Shown: positions 12,598 through 25,700 of the stretch, piece after piece
Layout: each line of letters starts with the position of its first letter
How positions within the stretch are numbered: position 1 is the first letter of the stretch
NCBI RefSeq assembly: GCF_016808335.1
Contig: NC_053148.1
Coordinates: 50,422,930 to 50,486,929, forward strand
Direction: 5' to 3'
Origin: Panicum virgatum
Taxonomy: Eukaryota > Streptophyta > Magnoliopsida > Poales > Poaceae
DNA length: 64,000 nt
The notes under the pieces: model-generated
What the model saw: the letters and a program-made list of their open reading frames with translations, nothing else
Told to the model about the DNA's origin: nothing
The model's database searches: none
Position numbers and translations under genes: made by a program

Positions 12598-15500
12598 CTA
12601 ACTAGTAGTAGAAGCAGGCGCAGGGGTGGTGGCCTGCTCCAAGTCCGGCAGGAGCAGGCTGTTGCTCTTTGCATTCTCCCTCATCTTCCCGACAATATGC
12701 TTTCCCTTCTCCTCCAGCTTGCCCCCCATCCTCCTCCCCAGATCCATCACCCGAGCACGCCGACCGCCGCGCTTTCTCTTCACATCCTCAGCCTCCTCAC
12801 TGGCAGAGGTCCCTGCTACCACCACCACTGCTCTGTCATCTCTGCTGCTGCTCATCAGTGGTATCCTGAGCAGATCCCTTGTCGCATCCTCGCTAGACTG
12901 CAGAGGTGCTTCACTTGCTGCAACCAGCCGGGACAGCCAACTCGTTGATGCTTCTGCTTGCTGTGACCCATCAACACATACCTTTGTCTTCTTGGGTGAT
13001 TCAGTCTTGCTTCTCGTTGAAGAAGTAGGCGGACTTGACTTGTTCTTTGCAATGGCCCTCGACACTGAAGCTCCCCCAGGCAGCTCTCTAGTCGTGCCTG
13101 CAGTGGGCCTTGCAGTAGTCTCAGTGGGTGGCTCACGGTTGAGCCATATAAAAGGTGCAATTTTGCGAGGCACCCAGTCATCCGTATCAGATAACATCCA
13201 CGAGATTGGAATACTTTCACAGTTGGGCAGGACCAAGCTCTGTTGAAGCGAAGCCTGTATGCATGTAAGACACCAAGTGCTTAACACAAAGTTACCAGCA
13301 AATAACAGGTTAGTCATGGCTCATGGAAGTAAAAAACACCTTGATTCTGTTGCTGATAAGTGAGGCAATATGGTTGTTGGTGATCTTCCTGTCCCCGACT
13401 GATGATTCCAACTCCCATTCTATTTCCGGCATGGATGTAAACCCATACCAGATGCGATCACTCGGAGGAGGCTTCATATGTACGCGCATTGTCCCACGAA
13501 CACATGAAATTTTAATTGCTAAAGATAATGGCACCTTTTTGCATGGAAAACGAGAAAGCACAGTACAAGTCAGGACTTCCTGGACATATTTCAAACAGTA
13601 GCAAACCACTACATATATAGAAACATGAAAAATGTCCAGACTAGAGGCTCTTTTCCATGACTACACAGCGCAAAACCAATTTTCCCTCAGGTAATGTGTC
13701 AGTATGCATGTAAATAACAAACAAGAACTAACCTGTGAGACCTGGTCAGCAATTGAATGCAAGATTCTTTTCCACCTTGACATATATGTTGATGTCCATC
13801 CAGTGCTCTTCGACTTCCTTAATGCATCTGTCACAACCTCAAGAGGTCATCATTTGCCTCAAGTTATGATCCTTTTCACAAGACCATCATGCTCAAAATA
13901 GATAAGTGATAAAGTTCTCATATCATATACTAATTATTTGATCATTTGCGCACATAGTAAATGCCAATTCCAATAACAAAAATCAGACAGAAAACACATA
14001 AAAGTAGAATTGGCACAGACCTGCTTCATCATTATCCTTCATTACAGAATCCAAAACTTCTGAAGACCTGAGTTGGTTACCATATTGCTCAATGCTATCA
14101 AGGACATCCGAACCCATGTCCCCATTAGAATCATCTTGAAGACTAGTACTCATTATGTCCTTTTCCAACTCTGGCTCCGGAATCTCGAGTCTTGTTTCAA
14201 TATGCAGAAGCATTCCACTAGAATATTCAAAATCTACCTCAAAAGCCCACATCTCATTTAAATCCAGTGGGAGGACTCTCATTCTGTGCAGATATGGTGG
14301 AAGCTTTCCAAGACTGAGGCCAGCAAGTGTAATTTCACCAATGTAGGCTGGAGTTCTCGTGTTTGATAATGTTCGCTGACCAACATACGAGAATCAATCA
14401 ATACAAAGTTATGGAAATGGGGTTGAATGCACCTGAAAATGTCTGCATGATCTGACCTGAATGCGTGCTTTGATGGCCTTGTTAACCTCATCATTCATTT
14501 TAGCATCAAAAAACAACCGAGAGAATAGGAGGTTCCAACAAAGTGTACCGTCATTTGCTAGCTTTTCTTCCACATTTGTATGTGGGGAATCAGATAGCTG
14601 GCTGTTGGAACTCGCAGAAGAACTAGGTGTACTGGGTTGTTTTATATCCTGTTTAGATGGCACCAGATTTGTTTTACTCTCCGGAGAAGCCTTTATAGTT
14701 GACTTCTTTGACAACCTTTTTAGAAAACTTCTGACTTTTGAGGATCCATCAGTCTTGACAATGTTGTCCCCAAGCACATGTTCCTGACCGGAGAGCGTTG
14801 AGGGTTTAAGAAAACAAGGGTAACCAGCATTCAAAGATGATACGTAACCGCGGAACTCTTGAGTCAACATGGCATGGAATTCGAGTTTGTCTTTGTCTGT
14901 AGTAGATGCAAGACGAAGTGCTTTACACCATGATTCCTTTTCCCAAGAGGTGTCTGCATATAGATAGCATACCTTGCTCCCCCTGCAAATCTCAGATTCC
15001 TTGCTTTCCAGTTTGATTGGATACCTCTTGGCCCTGAAGGAAAATACTGATGGAGGTTATAGGCAAACTGCATGCGCATGTGAGATCATATCCTACCATC
15101 AGCATTGAAACCATTTAACCGAAAGTCACTTGATAGGAACAACTACTCCGGTTGCTGCTTTGTAGTATAACAAATTTGGTTGCTTTGTAGTATAATAACA
15201 AATTTGGCTATTACGAGAGGGAGAATAAAATGTTTATGACAAGTCAAAGATGAATGGTGGAAGCATGGGAAGAAGCTAGAATTTGCACTAACCATTTACG
15301 TGAGGGTAGATTTGATGCAGAGACAGCAACAACTGTACAATTGAGCAGGTGAATAGTTTGCTGAGAACCATCAGGTGCAGACAAGGTAAGTGAGCGGCCT
15401 TCAAGTTGAGCCAACGTTTTTACAGGGAAGACCTCCACGATAGTTTTCTTCTCTTTGATCCCCTGGCGGGCGCCATTCGATGGGCGATTGGTGGTGATGA

Positions 15501-15788
15501 CTTTGGGCATCTTCTCTTGCCCTAACATCCACAAAACACCCTGAAACGCACAGAGATTGAATTGCTTGCTTAACGAATTGAATGGAATTGTTTGAATCGA
15601 GTCCGCGCTCCAACCTGTCGCTTGAGCTCCGGCGGCGGCGGGTGTACGGGGATTGTCGCTGTGTCCCTCGACGGCCGCGACGGGCGGCGCGTGAGGTTGC
15701 GGATGGCCCAGAGGAGCGCTGCCCCCTCGGCGATGGCCAGGGAGAGGACGCCGAGGAGGAAGCCCAGCAGCAGCAAGGCCACCGCCAT
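12598..15788 (-). CDS. TEX2/Nvj2-like protein with PH-like and SMP lipid-transfer domains
   Basis: Seven exons, 15788-15615, 15540-15293, 15033-14457, 14375-14021, 13827-13733, 13534-13340 and 13254-12598, give 766 residues in one frame. Residues 1-30 are a hydrophobic anchor (MAVALLLLGFLLGVLSLAI). A PH-like region spans about 93-180 (SLTLSAPDG ... SWCKALRLAS). A Ser-rich linker follows, then the SMP-LTD module at about 303-560, including GTLCWNLLFSRLFFDAKM, AYIGEITLAGLSLGKLPPYL and GTMRVHMKPPPSDRIWYGF. The order TM-PH-SMP is that of yeast Nvj2 and animal TEX2, ER proteins that move lipids at membrane contact sites. The C-terminal 200 residues are Ser-rich, then basic and probably disordered. 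I chose ATG 15788 over an upstream in-frame ATG (16034) because it starts at the membrane anchor. Role by homology; the plant substrate is not known to me. Confidence 0.9.
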
Positions 15789-16056
15789 GGAATGGAATTG
15801 GAAGCTGCTGTCTTCCGCCGGCCGGCCGGCCGGCGGAACTGAATTTATTGCCCTCCTGCCGTTGGCGTGCCTCCGCCTCTGTTCCTCTCCTCTTTGCCGG
15901 CCTGCAACCCCATCCACACCACACGGCAAACGGGACGGATGGAATACGAAAGAAGCAGCAGCAGCAGTTGAACACGCGGACGGACAGACGACGATGCACG
16001 CACCAACGAGAAGGACGGCTGACAAATGGGCCACACGGCACCACCTGTTGTGCTAA
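15789..16056. other. Upstream region of the TEX2-like gene
   Basis: Contains the 5' UTR and promoter of the minus-strand TEX2-like gene, with a palindromic CCGGCCGGCCGGCCGG near 15819-15834 and a CAG-rich stretch near 15,950. No gene on either strand is supported. It ends at the TAA target duplication of the adjacent MITE. Confidence 0.5.
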
Positions 16057-16372
16057 GGCCCCGCTTAGTTAGCAAAATTTTTTGGCACATTTTCAAACAT
16101 TAATTAGATTAATTATAAAACTAATTACACAGTTGGACGAGCGATCATGAGGCAAATCTATTAAGCCTAATTAATCCGTCATTAGATGTTGTTTATGGTA
16201 GCACGACATTATCTAATCATTGTATAATTAGGTTCATTAGATTCATCTCGCGATTTCATCCGAAAATTATGGTATAAATTTTATTAGTTATCCACATTTA
16301 ATACTCATAATTAGTGGTCAAACATTCAAAGTTACTATAGTGTGTGAAATTTTTTGGAAACTAAACGAAGCC
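16057..16372. mobile_element. Tourist-like (PIF/Harbinger) MITE
   Basis: A 316-bp AT-rich element with terminal inverted repeats: GGCCCCGCTTAGTTAGCAAA at the left and, on the other strand, GGCTTCGTTTAGTTTCCAAA at the right. It is flanked on both sides by TAA (16054-16056 and 16373-16375), the 3-bp TWA duplication of PIF/Harbinger elements. It has no coding capacity. It sits between the TEX2-like 5' end and the NERD1-like 3' end. Confidence 0.82.
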
Positions 16373-16414
16373 TAAGTCCTACTTGGTTAGTATTACTAGG
16401 GACATATTCAAATA

Positions 16415-16537
16415 AGAGTAAATTGCAGTCCAGGTTTCCAAAGTTTCACCTAGATTTCCAAACTCTCAAATCGTCCATTTGGATCTCCAACCCGTGTTAA
16501 GTGGACAAATTTAAGGATCTGGAGTGCAATTTACTCT
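16415..16537. mobile_element. Small inverted-repeat element (possible MITE)
   Basis: A 123-bp segment starts AGAGTAAATTGCAGTCCAG and ends CTGGAGTGCAATTTACTCT, an inverted repeat of about 18 bp. Flanks read TTCAAATA on the left and CTTTAAATAA on the right, so a target duplication is only approximate. The ends resemble those of small Mutator-type MITEs (GAGTAAA...). No coding capacity. Confidence 0.6.
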
Positions 16538-16781
16538 CTTTAAATAATAAAAGTTAGTCTTATGAAATGGGGGCATCAAGAGTTACAGTTCCATGTTACT
16601 GCGGCTTCTTCAGCGACATCTCACTACAAATACCGACTAGTATCATAGTATATTGGAATACTTGTGGAAAAATATACTGCTCTCCTCTATCATACAACAA
16701 CATACATGAATCCATTTTCCACTCAAAATCCCGTGTCGAGTTGGTTCATATATGTAAAATTCTTCTATCAAATAAGTAACA

Positions 16782-19700
16782 TCATCTGTATTCCGCTGAA
16801 GAAGCCCTAGGTTTACCGCTGCCCGACGAGTTGAGGTGCAAAGATACAAATATCACCCCGATCACAACTATCAGGCAACCCACAAGCGTGCTGAAGAAAA
16901 GAGCCCCAGGCTGCCTTGTCTGCACGAATCCATACACTCCACCGGATGTTACCACAACCATGTCAGTCAGCCCATCACCGGAGAAATCCTCCAGGATCAG
17001 CGCATGAGTGGGAGGCGCCGGAAGCTCAATTATGGCTAATATGGCACCAGAAGGAGACAGCACCACGGCTTCCTGATCGCCGCCCGCGATGATCACCTCC
17101 TTCGGGTCATAGGCACGCAGGGAGAAAGCCTTCAAAGTAGGCACCACTATGTTCTCCATCATCCCCGATGGAGATGGGAGGTTGGACCATGTTGCCCCTG
17201 TCGATACTTGCCATCTCCATACCGCATCATGGCTAAGCAGCCCAGGAGAGTACGAAGTCACCTGCAATCACAAACATATCACCATTTTGTGCACGCTTGT
17301 TAGTATTAGGGCTCAAGGTTTCATCAACATGACCTCAGGGCACACATGCGCACCTCTCCCTGGCTTGTCAAAAAGACGATATCCCCATGGCTTCCTCTCC
17401 TGTGTTTATGCCCATCATCTGTCTGGACAAGGATAGGAGTTGCAACCTCTAAACCAGTCGTATCCAATTTCCTCCCAAAACTTCTCGAAAAGTCACCATG
17501 ATGGAACAGATTAAAATGGTTGTAATGGCAGATAGACACATTAAAAAGTTGCTCCCGCACTGGAACACCCGATGTAGCAACTGCCCAACATGGTTTCAGC
17601 ACCTCCATTGACCCACTCACAACAGTCTGCTCTTTAATACCATTTCCACCAACAACCTACACAAATGATCCAGCACCAACCATTACTTCTACATATACAA
17701 CGGGAGGCCACAGAAATGAACAGAGCATCAATGCATGTAGCTAGTGAAGAAACAGTAAGCCCAATGCTTTGCCAATCTCAGAAGAGGAGGCTGATTAGGT
17801 AAACAATATTATGATGGCTCTGCCTGTCCCAATGGCACATGTTAGTACTATCATTCCCAAAAATCAATTTTTTAGACATCAGTTTATAATAAACAAAATG
17901 CCTGATAATTGAAGGTATAGCTAAAGAGAAAATTCCTGTACCATATTAACATTATATTGATGCAAGCATGGCATATTAAACATGACGCCATGAGATACAC
18001 ATGATAGCAATGCAATCCTAGTGCAAGAAATGTTAATTCATTTTTACGACATACAGGGATAAAACGATAGAAAACAAATCAAAGATAAGGTCAGACAGAG
18101 ATCATTTTCCCCTTCCAGAAGGAATTAGAAATCCATCACTTGAACTCATTTGTTCAATGGTTTAAGGACAATATCAATCTACTGGAATGCCATATCATCT
18201 TACGAGTCAAGTAGTCAACCTACTCAATGGGTATACCCAAATATCCCAAATTCTTCTCAAGATTATGGATACAAAATACAAACTACATGAACAACCCAGA
18301 ACCAAAGAGAAGCTGGTGCATATCAAAAGTAAGTCCCGGCCCTAGTCTGGATAACCCAACGCACCTGAACATGATCTAGAACTCCATCTCCATTAATATC
18401 TGCATGAAGGCCTCCTTCAGTTAAATGAAGCTGGAAACAAGAATAGTATCCAAACAAATTAATGTCAGAGGTGATACACTGAATGGTTGCATCGCATTAG
18501 AGTAAAGTAAAATTACAGGGATATATCTTGTAGACCTTGCAGATTGTACGTCCAGAAGCTAGATGGACAGCCTCTATCCCTTCCTTCTCATGTGCAACGA
18601 TAACATTAGGAACCCACCATACTTGAGTATGATTAGTGATTGTCGGAATGTACATCGCCCTCTGTGTCTGCACAAAAGCAACAGGTTAGGACATTAGAAA
18701 ACAATGACGTGTTTGACTTGTTTGAGCACTGTATTCTATTTGGAAAAACCTACAAACAGAAGTGCAACAAAGGGACAAGGCGCGGCATATGTAGGACATC
18801 CATGCTACTTCAGGCAGAGACTTCAAGATAACCACAATTATTCGTAGAAGAAAAGGTAAATTATGAATGCAACTGTTGTGATTATGTATTGATACCTTCC
18901 TGGCTTTATTTGAGCTAGCCATATCTGCAGCCTTCCCAAGCGCTCTAGCTATTCTATTGGAAGCATCCTTTCCAGGTGGATTGTGCTCAATGGGCTTGTT
19001 CAAACTATTGATACCAGCCTTCCCTTGAGTTTTCTTCACTTGTTTCCTCTTATGCTTCCTAAAATGTGCAAGCTGTAGGGTAGTATCCTCTCTCCTATCC
19101 TAAAAAGGAGAACATCAAATCTAAGTTCAACGACTCCAGAGTATCAAAACTGAATACAAGAGAACATGTACTGTTCTTACCCAATGATGAGGCATGACGC
19201 CAAGAATTGATTCTCTGAATTCGCGACATTCAAACTGAAAATTAACATATGTCATGCTACATTCCAATTAGTCAAGATATCACCGCACGAACCCAACTGT
19301 TTAGCATCTTCATGGTTCAAAATTAAGAAAAGAACAGCACATAGATGGTCTGTTTAAATGAATTTCTAGAGTTTATATGACTTTTACAAGGACATGAGAC
19401 CTGTAAAGGTCAAACTGTCACGTGGTGGGATGTTGGTGGCCGGAGCACTACGTAGATCGTAGCTGTGCGAGGTAGACGGACGAGGTCCCGGACCTCGGCG
19501 CTTGGGCGCCGTCGGCTGGACGTGGAGGATGCACGAGGGGAGGGAGGAAGACGGGAAGCAAGGATAGGGGAAGCTAGAATCAATTCCTTTCTTAGTCCCT
19601 TCCTGATTACATGTATCCTCTATTTAAGCTAAGCAAGAGTTCTACTAAGGAAATAATTAAACGATCTGATTACAAGGGAACTAATCCCCTCCATCATGCG

Positions 19701-22700
19701 CCCCTGCATCTACTCTTTCCTTCTTCTTGCACCTTTGGTAATATTTTCCCGTCATAACATCTCTCCCCCCTGGAGCAACAGCTCGTCCTCGAGCTGGAAA
19801 CGAGCTGGAAATCTGGATAAGAGCGACGAAAATCTTCCAAAGCTACCCACGAAGCAGAAGCTGCATCTTGATTTTGCCACTGGACCAGCAGCTCATAGCG
19901 ACCACGAGCGAGGCGTCCCCGAAGCACCTTCGCTGGACTTGGACAAGCACGACCATTCTGAATTGGTGGAAGAGGTGGAGGAGCATCAGGCGGCGTGCCC
20001 CTGAATGGCTTTAGCAGTCCCACATGAAAGACATCGTGTAAGCGAGCCCCTCGTGGCAGGTCCAAACGGTATGCAACATCACCAATCCTTTCTAGCACCT
20101 TATAAGGACCAAAATAGCGAGGGCCTAACTTGCCTCGGCCCTGTACTCCAAGAGATGCAACCGGCCTATGCAAAAGCCGCAGCCAGACCCACTGTCCTAC
20201 CTCAAATGACAATTCACGATGCTTCCGATCATACTGCACCTTAGAATATTGCTGCGCTTGTTCCAGCCGATCCCGCATCTGATAGTATCCTGATCGAAGA
20301 TCAAGCTTGGTGAAATATTTGGCGCCTCGCAGCTCACCAAACAGTTCCTCAGCCACTGGTATTGGGAATTTATCTTTGACTGTACACGCATTGAGGGCCC
20401 GATAATCAATGCAGAGTCTCCATGAATTATCTGGCTTGCAGACCAGTAGTGCCGGCGAAGAGAATGCTGATGAACTAGGCCGGATAATGCCTTGCTTGAG
20501 ACGGTCAGCACACTGTTTTTCCAGCTCGTCCTTCTGAAGATGAGCATAACGATAAGGTCGGACTGCCACTGCTTCAGTGCCCTGTTTCAAACGAATCTTG
20601 TGCTCTATCTCACGGGAAGGAGGCATGCCATGCGGCTCAACAAAAAGGCTCTGAAATTCCTGGAGTAATTCTGGTAAGAGTTGGCCGGCCTTGGTGGAGA
20701 TGGACCGATAAGATGCAGGACCCGGTCTGTTGACGCCGCACCACATGATCCTCTTGTCAGCCACACGAAACGCAAAGGTTTGCTCACTGAAATTCCAACT
20801 GATATCACCCAACTGACTCATCCAGCTAACGCCAATAACCATGTCCAAAGAACCCATGGGGAGCGAATGGGAATCGAACCAGAAATAGTCACCTCCTACC
20901 ATGCCACGTACTTCTGCCAGGCGTCCAGGGCTATGCACCTGGTCTCCATTGCCAACCGTGACCTTCAAAGCTTGATCAGGATATAAGGGAATACGTAATT
21001 CCTCTGCCACGCGAGTGTTAATGAATGTCTTGGACGATCCAGAGTCAAGCAAGGCTGTGAGTCGACGCGAACCCAGGAACACCCAAACATTCATGGTTGG
21101 GACATCAGGCGGATCGATTCCTGTAAGCGCATGGAGGGAGATGGACGCCGACTATTCGCCCACAGGCTGAGGAGCTGGTGGCGCATGGAGGAAGTGCAGC
21201 TCTGCGCCGGCCACGTCCTCGTCTTCCTGGTCCTCCAAATCAGCACTGTCTGGCACGATTTCGATGACTGCCAGCTGCTTGCACTTGTGCCCCACAAAAT
21301 ATTTGTCCGGGCAATTGAAACAAAGGCCTTCTACTCGGCGCTGCGCCATCTCAGTTGGTGTGAGTTGCCGGTGTGGTAGAGCGGCGATGCGAGCTGCCGC
21401 TGGTGGACGCACGGCCACCTGGGCGGTCAGCGCTGGTACAACTCCCTTGGATGGCCGCAGGTTCCTGTAGGCCCGGAGGTCTGAATGGCGGCCAGCCCCC
21501 TGTGCGCCCCTGTGCCGGCTCGAGGGCAAGGCGTTGTTCATATGCTCTAGCGAGGTGGATGGCGTCGTCTAGCGTTGGCGGCGAGTGAATTGCCACGTCG
21601 GTCTTCAAGGGGTTGTTGAGACCAGCGATAAAAAGTTGGACTTGTTGCTTCTCCGAGAGTTCGACGTCGCGGCACGCCAGCGACACAAACTGCTTGCTGT
21701 ATTCCTCCACCGATCCTGTGCGGCGCAATAAAGCCATCTCGCCCAGGGGCGACTCTGTGATGCCAGGGCCGAATCCCTTATGCAGCAACTGCTTGAAACG
21801 CCTCCAATCAGGTTCGCCGCTAACCGTCTCCAAATGATAGTACCACAGCAGCGCGGCATCGGTCATATGGAGAGACGCCATCCAAACTTTGCGGTGTTCC
21901 GGTGTGTTGTGGCCTCGAAAATATAATTCACAGCGATTCAACCATGGAAGTGGATCGCTGGTGCCGTCGAACGACGGAAACACCATCTTCGGCTTGAGGA
22001 AACAATCTTCCTCGTACTGATCCACGCGCGGCTGCTGCAGGGGCTGGATTGGGGGCGTGGAGAGCACCGGCGGCGGCGACCCCAAGACACCATCATCATC
22101 GGCAGCACCTTTAAGTTTGGAATCACGCACCGGTGGTGGCCGGTAATTCTGGTTGCTGGATCCCGATGAACGGTCACCGGACTCCAGTCGCTTCACCGCT
22201 ACGCTGACAGACTGTAGATGATCGCCCGCGTCCTTCATACTCTTCTGCAGATCCAAGACTTTGCCAGGTAGCGCCGCCAGATCAGCGACACTAGGAGCCA
22301 ATGGCGCCAGAGTCTCCATGGTGGAGTTCATCTGAGTCATCGTGGTTTTCATGTCTTCCAGCGCCTTCAACACGGCGTCCATGGTGGCCATGGACGAGGG
22401 ACCTGAGCAATCTGATACCAGATTGTCACGTGGTGGGATGTTGGTGGCCGGAGCACTACGTAGATCGTAGCTGTGCGAGGTAGACGGACGAGGTCCCAGA
22501 CCTCGGCGCTTGGGCGCCGTCGGCTGGACGTGGAGGATGCACGAGGGGAGGGAGGAAGACGGGAAGCAAGGATAGGGGAAGCTAGAATCAATTCCTTTCT
22601 TAGTCCCTTCCTGATTACATGTATCCTCTATTTAAGCTAAGCAAGAGTTCTACTAAGGAAATAATTAAACGATCTGATTACAAGGGAACTAATCCCCTCC

Positions 22701-25700
22701 ATCATGCGCCCCTGCATCTACTCTTTCCTTCTTCTTGCGCCTTTGGTAATATTTTCCCGTCATAACATCTCTCCCCCCTGGAGCAACAGCTCGTCCTCGA
22801 GCTGGAAACGAGCTGGAAATCTGGATAAGAGCGACGAAAATCTTCCAAAGCTACCCACGAAGCAGAAGCTGCATCTTGATTTTGCCACTGGACCAGCAGC
22901 TCATAGCGACCACGAGCGAGGCGTCCCCGAAGCACCTTCGCTGGACTTGGACAAGCACGACCATTCTGAATTGGTGGAAGAGGTGGAGGAGCATCAGGCT
23001 GCGTGCCCCTGAATGGCTTTAGCAGTCCCACATGAAAGACATCGTGTAAGCGAGCCCCTCGTGGCAGGTCCAAACGGTATGCAACATCACCAATCCTTTC
23101 TAGCACCTTATAAGGACCAAAATAGCGAGGGCCTAACTTGCCTCGGCCCTGTACTCCAAGAGATGCAACCGGCCTATGCAAAAGCCGCAGCCAGACCCAC
23201 TGTCCTACCTCAAATGACAATTCACGATGCTTCCGATCATACTGCACCTTAGAATATTGCTGCGCTTGTTCCAGCCGATCCCGCATCTGATAGTATCCTG
23301 ATCGAAGATCAAGCTTGGTGAAATATTTGGCGCCTCGCAGCTCACCAAACAGTTCCTCAGCCACTGGTATTGGGAATTTATCTTTGACTGTACACGCATT
23401 GAGGGCCCGATAATCAATGCAGAGTCTCCATGAATTATCTGGCTTGCAGACCAGTAGTGCCGGCGAAGAGAATGCTGATGAACTAGGCCGGATAATGCCT
23501 TGCTTGAGACGGTCAGCACACTGTTTTTCCAGCTCGTCCTTCTGAAGATGAGCATAACGATAAGGTCAGACTGCCACTGCTTCAGTGCCCTGTTTCAAAC
23601 GAATCTTGTGCTCTATCTCACGGGAAGGAGGCATGCCATGCGGCTCAACAAAAAGGCTCTGAAATTCCTGGAGTAATTCTGGTAAGAGTTGGCCGGCCTT
23701 GGTGGAGATGGACCGATAAGATGCAGGACCCGGTCTGTTGACGCCGCACCACATGATCCTCTTGTCAGCCACACGAAACGCAAAGGTTTGCTCACTGAAA
23801 TTCCAACTGATATCACCCAACTGACTCATCCAGCTAACGCCAATAACCATGTCCAAAGAACCCATGGGGAGCGAATGGGAATCGAACCAGAAATAGTCAC
23901 CTCCTACCATGCCACGTACTTCTGCCAGGCGTCCAGGGCTATGCACCTGGTCTCCATTGCCAACCGTGACCTTCAAAGCTTGATCAGGATATAAGGGAAT
24001 ACGTAATTCCTCTGCCACGCGAGTGTTAATGAATGTCTTGGACGATCCAGAGTCAAGCAAGGCTGTGAGCCGACGCGAACCCAGGAACACCCAAACATTC
24101 ATGGTTGGGACATCAGGCGGATCGATTCCTGTAAGCGCATGGAGGGAGATGGACGCCGACTATTCGCCCACAGGCTGAGGAGCTGGTGGCGCATGGAGGA
24201 AGTGCAGCTCTGCGCCGGCCACGTCCTCGTCTTCCTGGTCCTCCAAATCAGCACTGTCTGGCACGATTTCGATGACTGCCAGCTGCTTGCACTTGTGCCC
24301 CACAAAATATTTGTCCGGGCAATTGAAACAAAGGCCTTCTACTCGGCGCTGCGCCATCTCAGTTGGTGTGAGTTGCCGGCGTGGTAGAGCGGCGATGCGA
24401 GCTGCCGCTGGTGGACGCACGGCCACCTGGGCGGTCAGCGCTGGTACAACTCCCTTGGACGGCCGCAGGTTCCTGCAGGCCCGGAGGTCTGAATGGCGGC
24501 CAGCCCCCTGTGCGCCCCTGTGCCGGCTCGAGGGCAAGGCGTTGTTCATATGCTCTAGCGAGGTGGATGGCGTCGTCTAGCGTTGGCGGCGAGTGAATTG
24601 CCACGTCGGTCTTCAAGGGGTTGTTGAGACCAGCGATAAAAAGTTGGACTTGTTGCTTCTCCGAGAGTTCGACGTCGCGGCACGCCAGCGACACAAACTG
24701 CTTGCTGTATTCCTCCACCGATCCTGTGCGGCGCAATAAAGCCATCTCGCCCAGGGGCGACTCTGTGATGCCAGGGCCGAATCCCTTATGCAGCAACTGC
24801 TTGAAACGCCTCCAATCAGGTTCGCCGCTAACCGTCTCCAAATGATAGTACCACAGCAGCGCGGCATCGGTCATATGGAGAGACGCCATCCAAACTTTGC
24901 GGTGTTCCGGTGTGTTGTGGCCTCGAAAATATAATTCACAGCGATTCAACCATGGAAGTGGATCGCTGGTGCCGTCGAACGACGGAAACACCATCTTCGG
25001 CTTGAGGAAACAATCTTCCTCGTACTGATCCACGCGCGGCTGCTGCAGGGGCTGGATTGGGGGCGTGGAGAGCACCGGCGGCGGCGACCCCAAGACACCA
25101 TCATCATCGGCAGCACCTTTAAGTTTGGAATCACGCACCGGTGGTGGCCGGTAATTCTGGTTGCTGGATCCCGATGAACGGTCACCGGACTCCAGTCGCT
25201 TCACCGCTACGCTGACAGACTGTAGATGATCGCCCGCGTCCTTCATACTCTTCTGCAGATCCGAGACTTTGCCAGGTAGCGCCGCCATATCAGCGACACT
25301 AGGAGCCAATGGCGCCAGAGTCTCCATGGTGGAGTTCATCTGAGTCATCGTGGTTTTCATGTCTTCCAGCGCCTTCAACACGGCGTCCATGGTGGCCATG
25401 GACGAGGGACCTGAGCAATCTGATACCAGATTGTCACGTGGTGGGATGTTGGTGGCCGGAGCACTACGTAGATCGTAGCTGTGCGAGGTAGACGGACGAG
25501 GTCCCGGACCTCGGCGCTTGGGCGCCGTCGGCTGGACGTGGAGGATGCACGAGGGGAGGGAGGAAGACGGGAAGCAAGGATAGGGGAAGTTAGAATCAAT
25601 TCCTTTCTTAGTCCCTTCCTGATTACATGTATCCTCTATTTAAGCTAAGCAAGAGTTCTACTAAGGAAATAATTAAATGATCCGATTACAAGGGAACTAA

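Noticed and set aside
15789..16034. Upstream in-frame ATG extending the TEX2-like protein by 82 residues
   Set aside because: The extension has no similarity and would bury the N-terminal membrane anchor; the ATG at 15788 fits family length.
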